A DNA stretch of 64,000 nt from Latrodectus hesperus (taxonomy: Eukaryota; Arthropoda; Arachnida; Araneae; Theridiidae): positions 77,667,960 through 77,731,959 of the forward strand of contig CM075862.1 in assembly GCA_037975125.1 (NCBI GenBank), in the 5' to 3' direction. Position 1 is the stretch's first letter, and each line of letters opens with the position of its first letter. Both the position numbers and the translations under genes were made by a program. The notes under the pieces were generated by a model. It was not told where the DNA came from, did no database searches, and worked only from the letters and a program-made list of their open reading frames with translations. Below are positions 36,402 through 47,139 of this stretch, piece after piece.

Positions 36402-36686
36402 TGTTGTTGTTGCTGTCGTGTGCCAGCTAGGCTGGCAATATGCGGTGCGCTGCTCTACTTTTCCAACTGAACCATACTTAGGTGTGGAGTCCGACTTCCT
36501 CAGTACACACATGCCATAAGGACCCGTTTATAGGGTAGGCAACCATTCGAAACCAATTCATACAAGGAAAGGACAAAGACAGGATAGATAGAGAGAGAAA
36601 AGTATATCTATGCCCGAGCCGGGATTCGAACCCAGGACCTCCCTATCCACAGTCAGGCTCGCTGACCACTAGGAAAGTTAGGCGGC
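36402..36686 (-). mobile_element. tRNA-headed SINE family A
   Basis: Complete minus-strand copy: 3' (GTT)n/GTCGTGTGCCAGC at the left, B box (reverse complement GGGTTCGAATCCC) near 36625, head start GCCGCC at 36686. Both sides carry an AA(C)T8-like sequence that may be the TSD. Confidence 0.9.
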
Positions 36687-36843
36687 AATTTTTTTTAGGA
36701 AAGTATTATGGAATGATTAATCATTTATGTCTGTGAAATATTTATTTGTTTTTCCTACTCATACATGATTTTTATGAATTATAATACATGATTTTTATTG
36801 AATCTGATCAGCAGTATAATAACTGTAATGTTCTTACAATAAT

Positions 36844-37054
36844 GCCATATTGTGATACATAAATAAAGTACAAATAAAGTTTTATTTAGCGTATAACAAT
36901 TTCATGGGTTTAAACCCGATACTAAGCAAGCTAACAAAATAACAACGAACGAACGATAAGTACAACAAAACTAAGGTTTTTATTCCACGGCCTTAGGAGT
37001 TTTTGGTGCATTTGGCGGGAAAAAAAGCCGACATTCAAAGCGTTGGCGCCAACA
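36844..37054 (-). mobile_element. Solo LTR of the BEL/Pao family
   Basis: Minus-strand TGTTGGCGCCAACGCTTTGA begins at 37054. Homology with the LTR at 18158-18368 runs to AAACTTTATTTG near 36880. ATAAT occurs on both sides (36839-36843 and 37055-37059), a possible 5-bp TSD. There is no adjacent pol. The perfect palindrome TTGGCGCCAA at the LTR edge is striking. Confidence 0.65.
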
Positions 37055-38089
37055 ATAATATTAATGGATGCAAAACATTTTGATAAAAGAATAATTTTGC
37101 ATTACAATATAACATAAGATTTAAAATTACTTTATGGAAATTCATTAGAGAACTTCAATCTCAGCAAAGATATTTAATAAAAAATTTTCTCCTACATAGA
37201 TAGCTATATTTATAATTATTAATGAAAAATTTCAGATTTTGTGACAGTATCAACTGTAATAATTTCTTAAATAATTAAAAATTTAAAGCCACTGTGGAAA
37301 CATTACGATTAAAAATTTAATAATGTAAATTAAACTGTAATGAAATTAATTTTAAATAGAGAGATTGTTAACATCAAACAAACTACTACCATTAAACTAG
37401 TAAAAAACTTCGAAAATGTTATTGTTACAATCATAAATATAACTTTTGAGGGAAATATTTTCGATATTGTATTTTAAAATTAAGCTGGATTCTACTTTTT
37501 TTAAAAAATAAAGTGATAATATACATTGTACATTACATTAATATAGAACTGTGTATGAAATTAAAAAAAAGTAAACAATTTTAAATGTTTATTTTATAAA
37601 AATGTTTTAACGAATCTTAAACATACGCACTTATATTTAATTAATGTTAGGAATTCATATAAAAAATTATAATAATTCATTTATAAGTTCATAAGATTGT
37701 AAAAAAGATGATAAATATTTATCGTAAATAATACTGCTGTTCATGCGCGAGATTTAGCTATGCGCCAAATAGTTTTGGCACTGTTTCTCGCTCGCCAACG
37801 TTCTGTAATGTTGAGAGTTTGTAAAGTCGCAACCGTGATGCATAAAATGTGTCGTTGTTGCTACGTCCCTTCTCTGGTGAGCCTTGAAGAGGAGAGTGTC
37901 AGCTCAGGTGTCGACCTCGTTACTCGATCATAGTTGAAAATTATGAAGCAATTTACTGAGTTTAGTGGCTTTATTGTTGGAAGAAATAGACAGCAAGAAA
38001 TGAATTGCAAACGAATGAACAAATCTTACTATACTCCCATAAAGTTGAATTATTAATATATTACTGTTGCGGAAGTCATTTTATTTCTA
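37055..38089. other. Unassigned; AT-rich, then a GC-shifted block at 37740-38050
   Basis: 37740-37930 is markedly GC-richer (CATGCGCGAGATTTAGC, GTGCTCGCC-like runs) and may be a solo LTR or old element, but I could not define ends or a TSD. Confidence 0.3.
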
Positions 38090-38312
38090 TATTTATTTAT
38101 TTATTACATTACATATATTCAGACTTGTATGCTTGACTCTTGAGATCCGCTTGTAAGTCTTCGTCGATAATAGGACAAATAGCACAATGACAGATGTACA
38201 ACCACAGAAGAATAACGAAGAAAACACCCAGGGCCACGGTGGGAATCGAACCCACACTCCTACGCTCTCAAGCGATTAGCAGTGATGCTTTTGACCACTC
38301 AGCCACGGAACG
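38090..38312 (-). mobile_element. tRNA-Ser-like SINE (family F) with (TAAA)n tail
   Basis: On the minus strand: A box TGGCTGAGTGG, anticodon-like CTGCTAATCGC, B box GGGTTCGATTCCCAC, resembling tRNA-Ser(GCU). A unique body and a (TAAA)n tail follow (38090-38110). The acceptor stem cannot pair properly, so it is not a working tRNA. A TTTTA(A)TTTC-like duplication flanks it. Confidence 0.75.
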
Positions 38313-40539
38313 CCTTTTAATTTCCTAGATGTTCGAAGAAGTATTTTGCTTTTAAAAAAAAGAAGCACATCGAGAAAATTCCAAATCGACTAAGAAAATT
38401 AATTTCTCTGATTAATCCGTCCTTGAACTTAAGCCTGTCAAACCAGTCTCAATTTTTTTTTTTTTTTGCTTATTTACATATTTTTCACTTACGATACAAA
38501 TGATCTGGTGGGACAAGATGATCTGAAACGAAATACATATATTAGCAGCTTCTTACTCTTTCAGAAAATCGGACTGATGTGAATTGTGATTGGTTGTAAT
38601 CTTTAATTCAGCCCTAAGTTCAGACTCAATTTTTAAGAATTTCAATTAAAAAAAAAAATTCTAGTCTGTGGAAAATTATTGTCATTCCAAAAGAGAAGAG
38701 CCTTTTGAATATATTTTTATAAAGTGACAAATGGCTGGTGTTGGCGTATTTTTTTTACAGATCAATTATGTTGCTATCTGAAAGACGAAACTTCCTTGAG
38801 ATTAGGTTCGAAATTTTGCTCTAAATTTTTTTCCCCCCTTAGAAATTGCTTTTGAAACTTTCTATGTTTAAAACATTTTAACAAGTTTATTTTATTTTTC
38901 TTCAAGTTATAAATTTTTTTTAATTTGGGAAGGCATCGAAAATGAGAAACTTCAATTTTATTTCGGTTATGTGAAAAAGGGGGGTAAAATGCGGGCCTTC
39001 TTTCTCTTAAATGGGAAAAAGTTACAACTTTCCAGTAATTTTAAGATTCTTTTCAAGGGAACAATAATGTTAGGATCTTTGACACAGATGGTGGGAAGAG
39101 AAAGAAAACCGCATTTTTCCCTATGCTAAACCCCGGCTGTTTTCTGCGAAAAAGATGGGAGATAGCACACCTGTGACCCTTATACCGAAGGTCACAGACC
39201 ACCCCCTCTTGTTCAAAGATACCTTTACGGTTTCCTCCCCTCCTGTCCTTTCAACTTTACGAGAGTTGAAATGTAGTTGAGATGTAACTTTGCGTTTTTC
39301 GAGGTTTCACTATCCAAGCATCCGACTTCAGTTAAACAAGTAAATAAATAACCAATGGTATACAGATGAACATATAGTCAAAGATATACTTTAATAGTAG
39401 ATTATTTTGAAAAGATCGTGATAAAATGCGATCTTTACAAATAAAAATGCAACAATATTTTAAAATTTCATAAGGATCGGAAATTTATGAAAAAGTTATT
39501 GTGTAAACATAATAAGATATTAAAAAAAATGACCATACACAAATGGTGTACACAGTTGTATTGATCCCATATTTAATTACACGGAACTTTAAAAAGAATA
39601 TAAAATGTAATAAAAACTGAGAAATTACTGTAATTCAACTTTTAAAATAATCACATAACATTAATACGGAAAATAAAATGACCATATAAATGATATGTAA
39701 TATTTATTTTATATTTATCGACTAAATAATACGACTTTAATAATAACCACGTAACGATAAAAAATTAAAAACCATACAAGCAAAGTGCTTTTATATATAT
39801 TTTTAATCCTATATTTAAATATATAGAATTTCAAAAGACAGGTTTTTTTTAAAGGAAGTGAACATTTTTAAATATTATAGTATCTTTTTAAGTGACAGTA
39901 AGAAATAAGCTCTTCATTTGAGTTAGTTTTCATTTTAACTTTCAATAATTAATCCTGATTGGAAGAAGAGAGCGTGACTAACATGTTGAAAATGTCATAC
40001 TATCTGTAATCGAACATTCTTCAGATAAAAAAGTTCGCTATCAAACTGGGGAAAAGTTACTGTAGACGAAAAGATGTCCTTTTCCATGTTATCGCTTAGA
40101 TTTATATTTAGAATATGTCCTTAAACAAAATGAAATGATAAACGCTGATATATTTTGCATTTTTATCAGAACAATCTAGCCGAAAACAAAACTTAAAACA
40201 CATTTGATTTCATTTTCTATTCACAGAATTTTTTATATTTCTGATAATTTATTATAGATTAAATTATAAAACAAGATTAAATTATATTAAATATTTTAGT
40301 GAAATGAAACATTATAAAAGTGATTTTAAGGCTATTTTTTGTGAAGTGAGGAGGAAGAAAACTCTACAGTAAAACAAATTACATTATATAAAATAAATCA
40401 TTGATTACTAATTTTTTTATTTCCATTCCGTTTCTTTAAATATCTTTCTTGTAAGTCCCTCTTCCTACATAATTTCTCTACCGAGCTAGTAATTAAATGA
40501 TAAACTTTCAGCCCTTTTAATACAACTTTCTTGGTTTGA
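38313..40539. other. No recognised genes; GC-shifted block at 38960-39330
   Basis: 38960-39330 has runs such as AAACCCCGGCTGTTTTCTGC and GGTCACAGACCACCCCCTC, distinct from the AT-rich flanks. It may be old repeat DNA; no open frame, TIR or tRNA-like box was found. The rest is AT-rich with nothing seen. Confidence 0.35.
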
Positions 40540-40615
40540 AATCCTACTTCAGCCATAGATATTTGTAGTGGTTTGAAATCAATTTCAATTTATTGAGCAT
40601 TCGTGGTTAAAAAAA
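40540..40615 (+). mobile_element. Old SINE family G fragment
   Basis: TTTGAAATCCTACTTCAGCC followed by TTTGTAGTGGTTTGAAATCA resembles the body of the SINE at 16421-16604 (TGTTTGTAGTGGATCGG), but is strongly decayed. Confidence 0.4.
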
Positions 40616-40690
40616 ACGTTAGGTCATAAAAACATTCAAAATTGCTTAACATATTCATTTATCATCAAGAGTTTATTTATAACCAGTACA

Positions 40691-40989
40691 AAGATAACAA
40701 GCCGCCCATCTTGTCGAGTGGTCAGCGTGTCTGACTGCGGATAAGGAGGTCCTGGGTTCGAATCCCGGTTCGGGCATGCATGTACTCTCTCTCTATCTAT
40801 CCTGTCTCTGTCCTTTCCTTGAATGAATGGGTTGTGAATGGTTTCCTGCCCTATAAACAGGTACATATGGCATGTGTGTACTGAGGAAGTCGGACTCCAC
40901 AACAAAATATGGTTCAGTTGGAAAAGTGGAGCAGCGTACCCCATGCTGCCAGCCTAGCTGGCACACGACAACAACAACAAAGATAACAA
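40691..40989 (+). mobile_element. tRNA-headed SINE family A with TSD
   Basis: AAGATAACAA flanks the element (40691-40700 and 40980-40989). A box GTCGAGTGGTCAGC, B box GGGTTCGAATCCC, body CCTATAAACAGG, tail GGTTCAGTTGGAAAAGTGG to GGCACACGACAACAACAAC. It is the best-preserved full copy and serves as reference for the family. Confidence 0.92.
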
Positions 40990-41494
40990 GTAATTATCAA
41001 TGAAATATTATGATAATAGCCTATTTATAGTAAGGTAAGTACATGGCATAAATTTCAGGGATCAATTTAGTGTTTAATGATGATCACAATACGATTTTCG
41101 AAAATAAGTTTTCGTTGTTCTTCACAAATTTATGTTTTACAACTATATATAAGCAATCCTTCTTATACGTTAGTAGTAAAACATAGTTAACTATAAGTAA
41201 TTAAAAAATAGCAGGGTGATTGGACAAAATATGTGATTATTTTTTCTGCGTTTCTAACATTTATACTAACATGCAACTTTTGGGTAGCTAATATACATTT
41301 AAAATAATACTGAGCATGTAATATTACTTTTATATAAATTATGATTAAAAAAAGAAAACTATTATTCGTTTTTTTCCCTCATCTTGAGTCCGACATTTTA
41401 ATAATCGGTCCTAATTGCCCATAAGTTTTTTTTGTGATCACTACGAGGTAATAAAGATCTACAGAGATTTTTTATTGTATGTTACCGAGTTACC
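40990..41494. other. AT-rich, no genes; first ~70 bp duplicated at 30281-30352
   Basis: The sequence up to ATAAATTTCA (41058) is shared with the other SINE flank. The rest shows nothing recognisable. Confidence 0.6.
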
Positions 41495-42129
41495 GTCTAA
41501 ATCGTGGGTTCCCAAACTTTTTTTTTCTCCTCGACCACTTTCAAAGATTTACTATTTTCGGTAGACCCCCTGCTGCTACATTTCTACTGTATTCCCAAAA
41601 CTCCTAAAATATATCACCCTAAACTGAGGGTGTTAAGAAGGAAAAAAATAGCACATTTTCTTGTGTCCTATTTATTAAAATTATACTTGTGGTTAAACAA
41701 AATCATAAACATTTATTATTACAAGCAATCAACCATTGGCAACAAATCAACAATGGACCCTGAAATGTAAATCAACAATAAAAGATAGTCATAATTTTAA
41801 TGAGATGGCGCACGGGCGGCACTTTGCAAGTCTGGACATGTGGTGTACACTTGTACTATAATCTATTGTTCTATTCAATTCTGTGTTTGAACTGAATCTC
41901 GAATATTTTTGAGTTCCTACCTAGTGAATGATGCTCCCTGCCTACGTTGATAGGTAAATCCAAATCAAAATTTTTGTTCTTTATTATGAAAACCAGAAAA
42001 TGTTTCGTGGATCCCTACTTACAACTTGTGAACCCCTGTTTTCTTTTCACGTCTACGTGGACCCTTGTGTGGTCTCCTATGGACCCTTGGGGGTCCACCT
42101 GGACCAGTTTGGGAACCTATGGTCTAAAT
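41495..42129. mobile_element. hAT-like MITE with perfect 8-bp TSD
   Basis: GTCTAAAT flanks the element (41495-41502 and 42122-42129). The 619-bp element has terminal repeats CGTGGGTTCCCAAACT and (reverse complement of the right end) CATAGGTTCCCAAACT, close to the CAGTGGTTCCCAAACT ends typical of hAT/Charlie-like elements. A repeated GGACCC-type motif lies near the right end. Open frames inside lack any transposase similarity. Confidence 0.92.
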
Positions 42130-42149
42130 GTTGAGATATCTACATAATC

Positions 42150-42280
42150 ATCCGATGTGTGGGTTCAATTGCTATCGCTGGTGACATGTTTATAGTGATT
42201 CGGAATCCATTTAAATTGCAGGTCCTGTTTAAATTACCCCTTGTGTACACAAAATGAAAATAGAGGGAACGCAAACAAAT
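42150..42280 (+). mobile_element. Old SINE family G copy
   Basis: GTGTGGGTTCAATTGCTATC, TTATAGTGATTCGGAATCCA and TTACCCCTTGTGTACACAAA follow the order of the SINE at 16421-16604. It is diverged, with no TSD found. Confidence 0.6.
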
Positions 42281-43940
42281 CTTATAGAAGGATTTCAATT
42301 TTCAACCTAAAAAGAAAGAAAATTTCTCCCAAAAGGAGGGAAAAAATAGAAAAAATAGTTTTTTATATCTGTCAACTGTTAAACTTGGAATACAAGATTA
42401 ATTTTTAAAAAAATTGTTAACAAAGGCCTTTTTTTGTTACTTATTTAAAGATACGTGAACAAAATAAAAATTTTATAGAAAATACACAGCTCATTAATTG
42501 AAGTAAACCCATATTCAATTCACTGTGAATTATGATTTATATTTCTTGAAACAAGACATCAGAATTGGGATTTTAGCAAGACATAACAATCTTTACTAAT
42601 TATCATGTAGAAAGAAATAAGTAAATCTGAATAAATCTTTGAGTCTGATCATTTTTTTAATTCTAAAAAGCGAAAAATATGGTAAATATCAAAATACAAA
42701 AAGTAATAATTGCGATTTTATTCAAATTTTTATGTAAATCATCTGTTAGATAAGCATTATGAACCTTAAAAAAATAAGTAAATTTATTGCAACTTTTTTT
42801 TAATTTAGTGTTTTACCATTTGGGGATACTTTTAATAAACATTGAGTTATATTCAAATGCCGCAAAAAAAAAAAAAAAAAAAAAAATCTGGAAAATTCCA
42901 AAACACGTTAATAAAACTGCAAAAGATTTTTGAAATTTCATTCTTAGATAAGGGAATATTTAAAATATCATTCACATTAATATTTTGATTTTTCAAACTG
43001 GTGACTCAAAATGCACATCTAACAGGAAATATTTTGGAATACACATTGTTGGTAACAACTAACCAAAAATGAACATGTTTCATGTAGGAAAATTAGTTCC
43101 ATCTCTGCTTATTTCTTAATTTACCTTTTTATTTAAGGTGTACAAATAGAACTTTTATGAAATTGCTCTCAAGTTCTTTAAATATTTTGTTTTATTACAT
43201 CACATTCTTGACTGCCTACTTTTTCCTGTGAAAACGCTAAAATGTATCAATCAACGCGTAATTTTGAACTATGCTCAAGAAACAAAATTGAGCTTCTATT
43301 CTAAATCCCACATTAAATGATAGACATTAGATTCTATGAATAACAAACGTTTATTAGCACTTCCAGTTGTAGATTAGATTAAAGACATAATTACTGTTTC
43401 TAAGAAGAGAGACATACCAACAAGCAAACCAAAGGTACCATTAAAAGAGGAGGTAGCTAAAGTCTGTGATATAATTAAGAAAGACAATTATAAATTTTAT
43501 TCCTAAAGTGCTTCAAAAGACATTTAAATAGTTAAATGACTATTCTGAAACAAAGTTGTCTTCATCGATTGTGATAACAAAAATTCTTAATTTGAAACCA
43601 TTTTCTTATAGAGAATATGCAATTACACCGAATTTACAATATATAAAATTAATATTTAACTCGTCTAACTAAATTTCTTTCTCAGATCCAAAAAAGTTTA
43701 ATTTTGAAATTACTTAAATTTTTACAGGTTGAACAGCAAATTTTTTTATCCATTAATCTATAGTAATTTAGATATATTAAGATACAAAAAATTGTGTGTA
43801 TGACCATTACTTAATATCTTGACTTTAAGATGGTACGTATTAAGTTTTTATCGGTACATAATTTAATTCATATTTCTTGTTTTAACTGTAAATTACCTAT
43901 ACAAAACTATAGCAAAGCTTCATACTAATGGTGTAAGATT
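42281..43940. other. AT-rich stretch without genes
   Basis: A poly(A) run lies near 42863-42886. Nothing else was recognised. Confidence 0.5.
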
Positions 43941-43956
43941 ATATATATATATATAT

Positions 43957-44163
43957 GCTGCCCTAGTGGTCAGAGTGTCGCCCTAGATGGTCAGAGAGTA
44001 TATATGTCGCCCTAGTGGTCTAGTGGTCAGAGTCCCTGACTACGGATAGGGAGGTCATGGATTCGAATCCCGGTTCGGGCATGGATGTACTCTCTCAATC
44101 TATCATGTCTTTGTCCTTTCCTTGTATGAATGAGGTGTGAATGGTTGCCTACCCTATAAACGG
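43957..44163 (+). mobile_element. SINE family A with a multiplied A-box head, truncated tail
   Basis: The head segment CCCTAGTGGTCAGAG is present three times (from 43960, 43981 in altered form, and 44008), before a single B box (ATTCGAATCCC) and the body ending CCCTATAAACGG. The usual tail is missing. A short (AT) tract precedes it. Confidence 0.85.
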
Positions 44164-45410
44164 AAAAATTAGTACATCTTAGTAAGAAAATATTGTTTGT
44201 TTCATTTAATAAAAGTAATAAAGGATTTTTCTTTACAATTAAGAAAGAGTCTTGAGTGTAATTTCATACGATGGCACAAACTACTTGTATGACATTAGTG
44301 GTTAAAGAGATAAGAAATCAAATATATAAATATTAATACTACGTTAAACTTCGGAACAAAATTAATTTTAATATAAGTAATGTAAAGTGTATAATTAACT
44401 TTCATGTATCTTTTAAATGTTATTAAGATTGATTCTATCTCTTCTCATTCAAATATTTTTTTAATAAAATTTTGTTTTATTCTTTAAAAAAATACCATTC
44501 TTATATTGGTTCTTAAAAACTATATCGTTTTAAAATATAGCTTGAAAGATATTTAACAATAAATCAATGTATTATTCATATTGTCACTACTCATTCTGGA
44601 AAATTATACATAATAATTTTAAAAATTCCATTTCCATCTTAATAATTCCATTCTTATATCTTATAAATAATATTCCATTCTTATCTTTTAAATAATATTC
44701 CATTCTTATCTTATTAATAATATTCTATTCTTATCTCTCTCTTCTAAATAATATTATTTTAAAATTTAACATTAAAGACATTTAATAATAAATTGTTTCA
44801 ACACACACTTTCTTAAAATGTAAGGAATACTTCAGAAATTTACAAGATTTGGGAATCTTTAGGAATTAGACTAAAATTGTTTTTGTTTGTTTTTCTTATC
44901 TTATTTGACGAATAGCCCGATTTGACATGTACTGCAAATCGATAATTCTAAAGTTAACAGATCGTATTCATTTATCTCGAAGTTAGCATTTGTGGTAAAT
45001 TTAAAGAGAAAAGTGATTCATGCTACAGGATTTCTAGGTCTCGCTATCAACCTCAATATGAATCAGAGATTTGTGGTTTTATCCATTGATCGCAGGCTGT
45101 TTCTTTTAAAATGCACTTTTAACTGTTTAAATAAGACAAAATCTTATCTTTAAATATTCTCTGTTTAATCAATATCAGAAATATATTTTGGTGTTTAAAT
45201 AAACTAGAAACAGAAAAACTGAAACTTGAAATGCTGAAAAATATTTGAGCAAGTTCATTCTTTATATCTTTTCTTTACCTAAAATTTTCATTTCTTAAGT
45301 TGAAAATTACGTTAACAAATTCAAAACTTAAACCCTAGTTTTTTTTACAATCCTACAAAATTAGTCAATAAGACTGTAATGTTAGATTCTCTCTTTTATT
45401 AAATTACTAC

Positions 45411-45412
<2 letters not shown>
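44164..45412. other. AT-rich stretch without genes; contains a short tandem repeat
   Basis: Only the imperfect tandem repeat at 44625-44757 was noted. Confidence 0.5.
44625..44757. repeat. Imperfect tandem repeat, unit about 33 bp
   Basis: About four copies of a unit close to AATAATATTCCATTCTTATC plus TTTTAA, with length variation. Confidence 0.8.

Positions 45413-45467
<55 letters not shown>
45413..45467. repeat. (AT)n microsatellite
   Basis: About 55 bp of AT dinucleotides abutting the 3' end of a LINE fragment. Confidence 0.95.
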
Positions 45468-45475
<8 letters not shown>

Positions 45476-45898
45476 GGCTTATAACCTCTTTTTGTCCGAC
45501 GAATTCAGACAAGGTCCATAAGACCACTGCCCCGAAGATAATCTGAAACAGAAAAGGGGGAAGAATAAAGGTCCTTCTTGCTGAGCCCCATGCAGTTAAG
45601 AACATGTTCAGGTGAGGTCTTGTTGGGCTCGGCATTTTGTGCATAATGAGTAGGTCTTCCTCCCCTCTAAAAAAGAGACACTTTTTATGTGGCCGCTTTT
45701 GAGTCTTGCTATTGCAGTTCGGGTGGCTTCTGTCGCAGTTGAGACTGAATGACGATCCAGGTTCGCTGTTCCCATACCAGTGGTGCCTGGGTGGGTTTCT
45801 CCATTCCTTCGAAATTTCACAAACGACTTTGGAATGAAGTTCTGCAAAGGTTAGGGCTGTGTGAGAAGGTGGAGAATGGCTGCAGCCCTGCTTGGCTA
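45468..45898 (-). pseudogene. 3' fragment of a LINE ORF2 between two (AT)n tracts
   Basis: Minus-strand pieces begin at the end of the RNase H domain (LAKQG), then NPPRHHWYG, RTAIARLKSGHIKSVSFLEG, CTKCRAQQDLTPEHVLNC and FVGQKEVISHNN. This is the C-terminal region with a C..C...H...C zinc-like motif found in LINEs of this group. Frames shift at least twice. The 3' end TATAAGCCACAACAACA runs straight into (AT)n. It is 5'-truncated and inactive. Confidence 0.8.
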
Positions 45899-45930
45899 AT
45901 ATATATATATATAAATAAATAAATAAATAA

Positions 45931-46022
<92 letters not shown>
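45899..46022. repeat. (AT)n microsatellite with (AAAT)n interruption
   Basis: AT dinucleotides with an AAATAAATAAAT block at 45912-45936. It separates the LINE fragment from a SINE. Confidence 0.95.
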
Positions 46023-46654
<632 letters not shown>

Positions 46655-47139
46655 CACTCGGCCATTCTAAACGCTCAGGTCCTCCTGGCGACGAGAGTAA
46701 CAGCAACTGCAAAATACAAAGAAAGAGAGGAAAGCGCAACCAGCAAGAGAAATAACTAACAAAATAGAATTTTGTGTTTTCATCTATTCAACAGCAAATG
46801 GAGGAGCCACGTCTTTCAATGTTGTGAAGATTCGTCTTAACTTCTTGAATGTTCCTCGTAAGCTGTTTGATGAATCGTCTTCTTCGTCTTTTTAATTCTC
46901 AGTTGCTCGCATTTTCCTTCCGTCGTGCTTATTTTTATCATATGCAAATGTATCACAAACATCTTGATGTAACACACAAGAAAAAATATTTTAATTGATA
47001 CTCTAATACTTGAAATAATGCTAAAGAAAAAGGTTATATATATAAGAAAATTTCTTCTGGAATAACGATATATATAGGAATAGTTCAGCAATAGACACAA
47101 TATATATTATACACAAAACAATAGTTTGATAAAAATTAT

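Noticed and set aside
38230..38312. Possible tRNA-Ser(GCU) gene
   Set aside because: A and B boxes and the anticodon region fit, but the acceptor stem does not pair and the sequence continues into a SINE body and (TAAA)n tail.
40701..40775. tRNA gene candidates in the heads of SINE families A, B, C and E
   Set aside because: All are followed by the repeated SINE bodies and lack proper acceptor stems.
41504..41770. 88-codon frame inside the hAT-like MITE
   Set aside because: Starts in the terminal repeat and has no transposase motif.
46837..47100. 87-codon minus-strand frame downstream of the Ty3-like pol, in an env-like position
   Set aside because: Hydrophobic composition comes from AT-rich codons; no signal peptide, cysteine pattern or envelope-like feature was recognised.
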